64,000 nt of DNA, from NCBI GenBank assembly GCA_028583415.1, contig CM053266.1, forward strand, positions 41,535,758 through 41,599,757, given 5' to 3'. Of this stretch, positions 58,301 through 64,000 are shown piece by piece; position 1 is the stretch's first letter; each line of letters starts with the position of its first letter. The position numbers and the translations under genes are program-made. The notes beneath the pieces were generated by a model. It had not been told where the DNA came from. It worked only from the letters and a program-made list of their open reading frames with translations, and did not search any database. Source of the stretch: Protea cynaroides. Lineage: Eukaryota > Streptophyta > Magnoliopsida > Proteales > Proteaceae.

Positions 58301-61300
58301 CCATCTAGTTTCCAGCTTGTTTAGAATATAGTTAGTGTTTCCTACTTGGATTTTAACTCTTCTATGTCGACTCCTGCTGTGAGTGTCTTTTTAGTCTTTT
58401 AGTCCCTTTCTAATTCTCTCCTTTTTATTATAAATACAAGGATGGCTGGTCCCTAAAGACCTCCAAGCATTCAGTTCCTAAAGGAATGCTTTCAACAATT
58501 TAAAATTCACTCACTCTTAAGACAGACCATTACAAAATACTGACAGGAAACAAAGATTACAAGCTACAACTGGAAAAAATGCATACACCATACGATAAAT
58601 ATTTTAAACAGTACAACTCGAGAAGGAAAACAGAGTTAAAAATATTATACTACATAAGGCAAAACGGAACCAAGTCCCTCTAAGAAAGCCGAATCAGTAA
58701 AATCAGGATCTCCAGGGGTCCGGTTGCTATTGGAGGAAGAATAAGATAAATAAAGGCATTCACAAAGAATAGAGAACACATACAGGGAATATCTCTAAAT
58801 GAGCTGGCCAGCTAGATAATTTCTTCTTCCCTGGTCGTACAATTTTCACCACACGATCACATCTCACTAGAAGATTCTTCCTCAAAAGAACATTGGCAAT
58901 ATCTTCTACTTCCAAATTCCTATCTGATTCTAGTACTTCCTTTAGCTCTGGATGATTTTTCAAAAAGCTAAAAAAATCCTTCCCTCTGAAATACTCCACC
59001 CGGGTCTCCTGTAAAACAGCCCATCTACATTCTAGATCCTTATGGTCCCTCACCTTCTCAGCAAACACCTGAAATGCATCTTTCCCAGCAGCTTGCCTCT
59101 GAAATATGCACATCTTAAATAAATCAGAAATGACCAGAATTTAAACGAAGAAATTTCAACAAATTTTTGTGCCATGAATATAAAGCTGTCAGTTACAGCA
59201 CATGCTTCACCATCTAATGAACAAAGAACCTTCACCAAATATCACATTAACATTCAATTGAATGGACTGCAAAATGGAACTATCAAGCAAGAGCATTCTT
59301 ATCAAGGTGACTGTTCATGTGAAATAAAATCAAGAAATCATTAAAAAGATAACTGGAAGTGTAGGCACCTAAAGGACCTAGTCTCTCTAAATTCCAATCT
59401 TCTGGCAGCAACAAAAGTTGCAATGTACTTCACAGTCTAATTTTGCAAGTAGTATCCTCCTAAGATCACAAAGAAGAATGAAAATTTGATAAGTTCCTAC
59501 TTTCCCTAGTTTATTCTTCACATAAGGTTACACTTGATCACCTCATCAATTGAGGCATCTTTGTCTCGCAAGTTGTCAGAGGAAGACAACAGTCTCCATC
59601 TTCCCTCTCATATAAGAGGGGTGGCATGATTTCTAAAACTATACTCTTCTCCTGCTACATTAACATCAAATCAATCTCTTCTCAATTTAATTTGCAAAAC
59701 TTACAACAAATCCCTGCTCTTCAGGCTTCATTTGAAAGGGGAAAAAAACACAAACACACAAGAAACAAAAAATCTTTTCCCCCACCATTCTTCTTGGTGT
59801 ATTCTATTTAGATAGTCACCCTTCTTCTCATCAATACCTTTTTACCAAATATTACGAATTAATCTTAACACGAGAATACATGAGCTAAATGTTCCAAAAA
59901 AAGTAGAAAAGGTAAAACAAAATTGAACGTACATAGCAATAAATACTGGATATTCCAAAATGAACTCTAGTGAGGGGAGAGGCCAGAAATAAGTGAAATA
60001 TGTGGTTTCCTAGTTCCAAAGTTATAAACCATCAAAGAAAAGGAGGTAGGTGCTACAACAAATAACAAACGTTAAGAGGTAAAAAACTGGGTCCTGGATG
60101 CAGTTAACTGTCAGTTGTGAGGTGCTGCTGGTGATGGTTTTTCTGTTTCAAATATTGAAAATGTGGCTCATTAAGGAGGATGATGCATGGATGCAAACAT
60201 CAGTCTCGATTTATGCATCACCATTTCCTTTTAAAAATTCAAACAAGTAAATAAATAAGCTTCTGGATACTCCCTCAGATCCCACAAAAATTGTCAAGTA
60301 TGACCAATATCACTTTTTGCTTTTTGAGAGTGTTTGGTAAGGCATTAGTTACCTAGACATTTTTTCACCAATCTTCCACAATTATGCTTCATAAATTTTC
60401 TACTGCTACATAAATTCTCCTTCCTCTTACTCTCCTGTAATGCACAATCCTCTCCCTTCCTTTTTCAATGCATTAAACATGCAAAGGGTAACATATGCAA
60501 GTAAAGAAAATTTAAATTGTTTGACATTGTAATGGAAATAAATTGGGACATATAAATACTCCAAAACAGACAGTTTCTGTATGTAGGAATGAAGGAGCAT
60601 AATAGATATTCTTCATGTTCATATAACTACAATTAAGTGGTTCACTATACTATAACCAAGAGTTCTGAACTGGAGGAAGTTCATGCCAATAATGTGCAAT
60701 GGTCCCTTTACATGTAAACGCAAAGGCATAATCAATTCAAAATATGCAGGGAACAGATAGGGAACAAATCATTAGGAGAGAATTTATGTGATATAGACTA
60801 ATAAACCAGCCCAAAGATATCAAATTCTCAACAAAAATATTTGTGAAAACAAATATGGCTGTTCTAAGGGAAGAACCTTTTGCCTTGATACTTAGCCAAG
60901 AATAAAAGCCAATCGAAAAGGCACATTTACATATCTAATGCTTCCTTATGGTACACATTGATGCTTATGCTGCACTACATTCTCTCAATTTCTTATTGTT
61001 TTTCCTGAAAAGGTTCTAACATACAAGCATGAAATCTCAAACGACAAACTTATACCAAAATTTTGCAAAATTTAAAAAAAAAAAACAATATCCCTTTCAA
61101 CGGACACCTCTCCAGATCCTCTCAAACGACAAACTTATACCAAAACTTTGCAAAATTAAAAAAAAAAAAAAAACAATATCACTTTCAACGGACACCTCTC
61201 CAGATCCCCTGAATAACGCTTCTGTTCAAAGGAAAAACCAGTGTCCTGCCCCAGTTTCACTCTTACATTCACATTATCAGTAAAATTATCATTTCAATGC

Positions 61301-61921
61301 CAGTCCTCTTCTCATGACGCAATCACCAAATATACACTCTCTTGTAATGTATCCAGAGGAAACACAAGGGATGCTTAGAGTTGGCAGACAGCACAGGGAA
61401 TGTAATGGACTTCCGATGTGTTGCATAATTCCTTGGACGTTATCAGTGACAAGAAACAAAGCTATCAATACGGTGATCTTAAACAAAATCCAAAAATCGT
61501 AATTTAACAGTTCGGTCATTTGTGCATTCCATTTCATTAATTTCTTTCAAGACACAATACACTACGTTCTAATAACAAGCAATTACGTAGCTTTTCCCTT
61601 TCTCCCGCTTACTTTCAGAATTCCACCTCAAACCCCCAACTTCATAACCGAGAAAGATCAGTACGGCCTAAGACTAACGGTTCACAAACAGTTTCCATTC
61701 CATTGCCGTGTGTGTTTGAACGGTTAGCTTGGGATTGCTTCCATGTGGAATCACAACATAGACCCTAGGTCGGGAGATCGAAAGAAAATGGGGGCAGAGA
61801 GAGAGAGAGAGACAGAGATAGAACAAACCCTAGGAGGAGTTTTGCTGTTGGAATCTCTGGTACCGTTTTGAACCGCTGCTGTTCGTCGCGACCTCTTCTT
61901 CTCTGCGCCCGATTTCATCAT
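52491..61921 (-). CDS. SEC62: translocation protein SEC62
   Basis: SEC62 is an ER-membrane partner of the Sec61 channel that assists post-translational import, and in plants and animals it also links to ER turnover. Five minus-strand exons fit perfectly: 61829-61921, 58784-59098, 54305-54506, 53198-53426 and 52491-52734, with GT/AG borders and 1083 nt in frame, giving 360 aa (Arabidopsis about 365 from memory). Exon 1 is short and basic (MMKSGAEKKRSRRTAAVQNG). Exon 2 is the cytosolic domain (AGKDAFQVFAEKVRDHKDLE ... VEDIANVLLRKNLLVRC). Exon 3 carries two hydrophobic stretches (LWQTILSFLWPVLTLAICLF and LLVLYTCAGALLLIFTVLL). Exon 4 holds KRVWVFPNILAEEATLKELF, RFWPKKDEEERPKW and a third span (LFYAIVTVLIVLLLRHH). 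Exon 5 reads YQKRVSNIIDDVLDWSP and ends in an acidic tail with no classical retrieval signal. The alternative ATG is 61918. Introns carry LINE and LTR insertions. Confidence 0.95.
54964..56269. mobile_element. 1.3-kb insertion, private to copy B (solo-LTR-like)
   Basis: Flanked by CCGCC on both sides (54959-54963 and 56270-56274) and absent from copy A at the matching site (about 35880). It starts TAATGAGGACATCGACACC and ends TTAGCCTACATCA. The interior has a TATATAGGC/TATAAATAAAATTC promoter-like region, a poly-T stretch and a CT microsatellite. Size and promoter-like content suggest a solo LTR, but the left end is not a standard TG unless TAA is extra. It has no coding capacity. Confidence 0.75.
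55337..55371. repeat. (CT)n microsatellite inside the 1.3-kb insertion
   Basis: About 17 CT units. Confidence 0.9.
56941..58098 (-). mobile_element. solo LTR related to the Gag-Pro element, private to copy B
   Basis: 1158 bp from TGCAGACCCGGGTCGAGAAA to CCCAGCCTGCA. The first part matches the LTR of the 36847 element (GATCCCGGGTTGAGAAAACC there, GACCCGGGTCGAGAAAACC here), and both share GTGTGGGTATTAA and an A/G-rich block. No internal region and no clear target duplication remain. About 90 bp present in copy A at this point (43112-43200) is missing, so the insertion was accompanied by a deletion. Confidence 0.72.
61035..61208. repeat. 85-bp tandem duplication in SEC62 intron 1
   Basis: Two adjacent copies of TCTCAAACGACAAACTTATA ... 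CACCTCTCCAGATCC with slightly different A-run lengths. No coding content. Confidence 0.88.
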
Positions 61922-62015
61922 CTCCTCTTCTTCCTCTCTCCCTTTCTCTTTCTTTTTTTGCCAACGGCTCCTATAGAGCTCACACCCTGGAGCACCAACA
62001 ATCCCGTCTTTTTAA

Positions 62016-62025
62016 CCTATATAAC
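62016..62025 (-). promoter_or_regulatory. SEC62: candidate TATA box of SEC62
   Basis: On the minus strand GGTTATATAGG lies about 95 bases upstream of the ATG, a reasonable distance for a short leader. It is the only such motif seen in the first 150 bases. Confidence 0.5.
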
Positions 62026-62099
62026 CGTTCTTAATTTATCTGGCCTTCACTTCTCCATTTTCGTTGTTTTGCATTTCGAGAAAATGTGAGAGTACTCGC

Positions 62100-62790
62100 T
62101 TAATCTCTCTATCTCTCTCCATTAATGAAAACATCGAAAATTATTTTTATTAATAAATCAGGGAGGAATCCGCTGATTCTGGTCGTTCAAGAGGATTCTA
62201 AACCAGAATCCAGTGGATAATCTGTTCAGAAAATTGGGTTTTTTTTTTTTTTTTTTTTAGGTTCAGTCCGATTCCGACGAGTTTTGGCTTGATTTCACTC
62301 TTGAACCATAATAATCATGTCAGAAAGCGTGGGAAATCTGCAATTGAAAGATCTTCTTCTCCTACATACTTCCATGGGTTCTATAAGTTTTTGGAGGCCT
62401 TTTTGATTTTTAATCACTAACAACTATTAGAAGGCCCACCATGTTATGGGGTTGCATGGCTAATGTATTTTGATATCGAAAACAATACAAATCAGTTAAC
62501 ACGAAATGTTCTCAGGTCAATAGTAGCGAAAACCTCGTGCATTTGTGTACCAATGATTTTGATACATCGGCCAAAATCAATTTGCTATGTTTTAAAAGCA
62601 TTAAAAAATTTTATTTTTTTTTAACAAAAATAGTTAATGATGGTGGGTGGTTCAATTTTTTTCACCTAAGTTTCATGAGTTTTAAAAGCAAAATAACATA
62701 TTTATTTTCAAAATTACTTATGAAATTATTTAAGGAAAAATTGGGTGTTGTAACTAACCAAATGTTAAGGGTTAGATGGGTCCCCCTTTT
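62100..62790. other. region upstream of SEC62, no gene found
   Basis: AT-rich, with a T(20) run near 62239. No credible coding frame. Confidence 0.4.
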
Positions 62791-62828
62791 GGGGGGGGGG
62801 GGGGGGGGGGGGGGCCCCCCGGGGGGGG

Positions 62829-62865
<37 letters not shown>

Positions 62866-62951
62866 GCCCTCCGGGGGGGGGGGCGGCGGGGGGGGGGGGC
62901 CCGTCGCGGGTGGGGGGTGGCCGGCCGGGCGCCCCCCCGGGGGGGGGGGGG
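62791..62951. repeat. poly-G/poly-C block, probable artefact
   Basis: About 160 bp that is almost entirely G and C runs (G(24), C(6), G(12), C(31) and so on) inside AT-rich DNA. The same 10-mer GGGTTAGATG stands on both sides (62769-62778 and 62949-62958). No known plant repeat looks like this. A sequencing or polishing error is the simplest explanation. Confidence 0.85.
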
Positions 62952-64000
62952 TTAGATGTGAACAATCTTTGTTGCTGACAGATCTTGTGGAGTCCAAAAA
63001 TTTTTTGGTAGCTAAATCAATTTCTCTCTCCTTCATTTGCCACAAATTTAAGATCAAATTTCTTTGAATATTAAAACAAATCAAAGAAACCTAAGCTTTC
63101 AAGCATCAAGAATTTTAGCAGACAAAAAAAAAAAAAAAAAAGGACATTTAAATCAAACACACCTTTATGATACTTCTTCTTCTTCCCTTTAAATGTGGTC
63201 CTACTTGTTTACCCTAAACTCTACGTTTGAATATTGGACTTTTATGTAGTGAGAGTAATAGACCACCCACCTCCATGTCCATTGTTTGTTGCCTTTTCCT
63301 ATCAAATATGGCATCTAAAGATGTAAATAGATAGAATTCAAATTTGATTTTCATTCCTATCCATTAAGAAATATCCAAATTTGATCAGAAATAGATTCAA
63401 ATTCGGATAACCCCAAACATAATTGCACCTGAAAGAAGACTGCAATTATTTTATTAATTCAAAACACAAGGAGAGATGCAACTAATGTAAACTTGCATGA
63501 TGCACTTAAAATTAGGTATTGATAACTGGGTTAGGTTTAATTGAGTCAGCTAATCACTAGGTTGGTCACTAAACCTGGTTCAGATGCAGTTGTACAACCC
63601 AAAACAATTTAAGCCAGGTTCTAACTGGTTCTTTGGATGTTTTAAGCTTACAACCTCATCTAATCTGAGTCAGTTCAATTTGGGTTTTGATCCTAACCTA
63701 GCCACTTGAACCTGGTTTGATTAGGAAGCAACTTTACTGTTCAACCTATCATCATTCTGATTATGTCTCTGGAATTTTCTTTCTTGCTTTGTTGAAATCA
63801 GGAGCAAAGAGTTTCTGGAGCTTTCCTTTCCTGTTTTCTTCAAAATCCAATCAGAGAAAAGAAGAATTTTATTTAAACAAGACTACTTTATTAAAAGCAT
63901 AAAAGACTGTACATGATGACTCAAAATCAGCTTGGACAGCAACCCTTTCCCTTTCAAATCAAAATATTAACTAACCACTAATAACACTCTTTTTTTTTCT
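62952..64000. other. intergenic, no gene found
   Basis: AT-rich. An A(20) run lies near 63123. The stretch 63520-63720 contains repeated short motifs of AACCTGGTT type. No coding frame is supported. Confidence 0.4.

Larger units (their letters stand above)
51573..60590. repeat. tandem segmental duplication, copy B (contains working SEC62 exons 2-5)
   Basis: Matches copy A (32678-50450) in order and orientation. Insertions private to B are at 54964-56269 and 56941-58098. The match ends near 60590, well short of exon 1 at 61829. Confidence 0.9.

Noticed and set aside
62537..63084. Long glycine- or proline-rich frames on both strands
   Set aside because: They are produced by the poly-G/poly-C block and have no support outside it.

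Overview
This window is plant nuclear DNA, most likely from a eudicot or other broad-leaved flowering plant. The signs are GT/AG introns of up to about 4 kb, AT-rich intergenic DNA, many LTR retrotransposons and MITEs, and plant-type gene families. I cannot name the species. Four protein-coding genes can be assembled exon by exon: an NF-YA transcription-factor subunit (+, 6197-14308), a small 85-aa conserved protein (+, 16503-21339), a guanylate kinase with a kelch-like N-terminus (-, 24850-26858), and the ER translocation protein SEC62 (-, 52491-61921). A fifth locus is a broken second copy of SEC62 (-, 33550-44249). Each of the four intact models closes in frame across every splice junction.

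Layout. Positions 1-5000 hold a LINE remnant, a Tourist-like MITE and three copies of a hairpin-forming repeat. Positions 5000-14800 hold NF-YA, with long introns containing suspicious poly-T/poly-G tracts and a miR169-type site in the 3' UTR. Positions 15200-21600 hold another hairpin repeat and the small gene, whose 4.2-kb second intron carries a nested GC-rich terminal-inverted-repeat element. Positions 21600-24850 are intergenic with MITEs. Positions 24850-27700 hold guanylate kinase. Positions 28200-32600 are intergenic and include a Mutator-like element with an 11-bp target duplication.

Positions 32678-60590 are dominated by a tandem segmental duplication of SEC62 exons 2-5 with their introns and 3' flank. 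The right copy (B) joins exon 1 at about 61.9 kb and reads as a complete 360-aa protein. The left copy (A) lacks exon 1, has a stop in exon 3 and frameshifts in exons 4 and 5, and is bloated by mobile elements. Copy A alone holds a solo LTR, a very young Gag-Pro-only LTR element (36847-41117), a second non-autonomous LTR element (about 41155-43033) and an old chromovirus (44851-50140). Copy B has its own private insertions: a 1.3-kb element and a solo LTR. An RTE-type LINE fragment lies at the same place in both copies, so it predates the duplication. The shared and private insertions give a relative timeline for the region.

The most notable observations are the partial SEC62 duplication with decay confined to one copy, the young Gag-Pro element whose gag frame is already broken, the foldback repeat family with six clear copies or fragments in 64 kb, the miR169 site in NF-YA, and two kinds of homopolymer block that look like assembly or sequencing artefacts. 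No bacterial-type systems, CRISPR arrays, tRNA or rRNA genes were seen.
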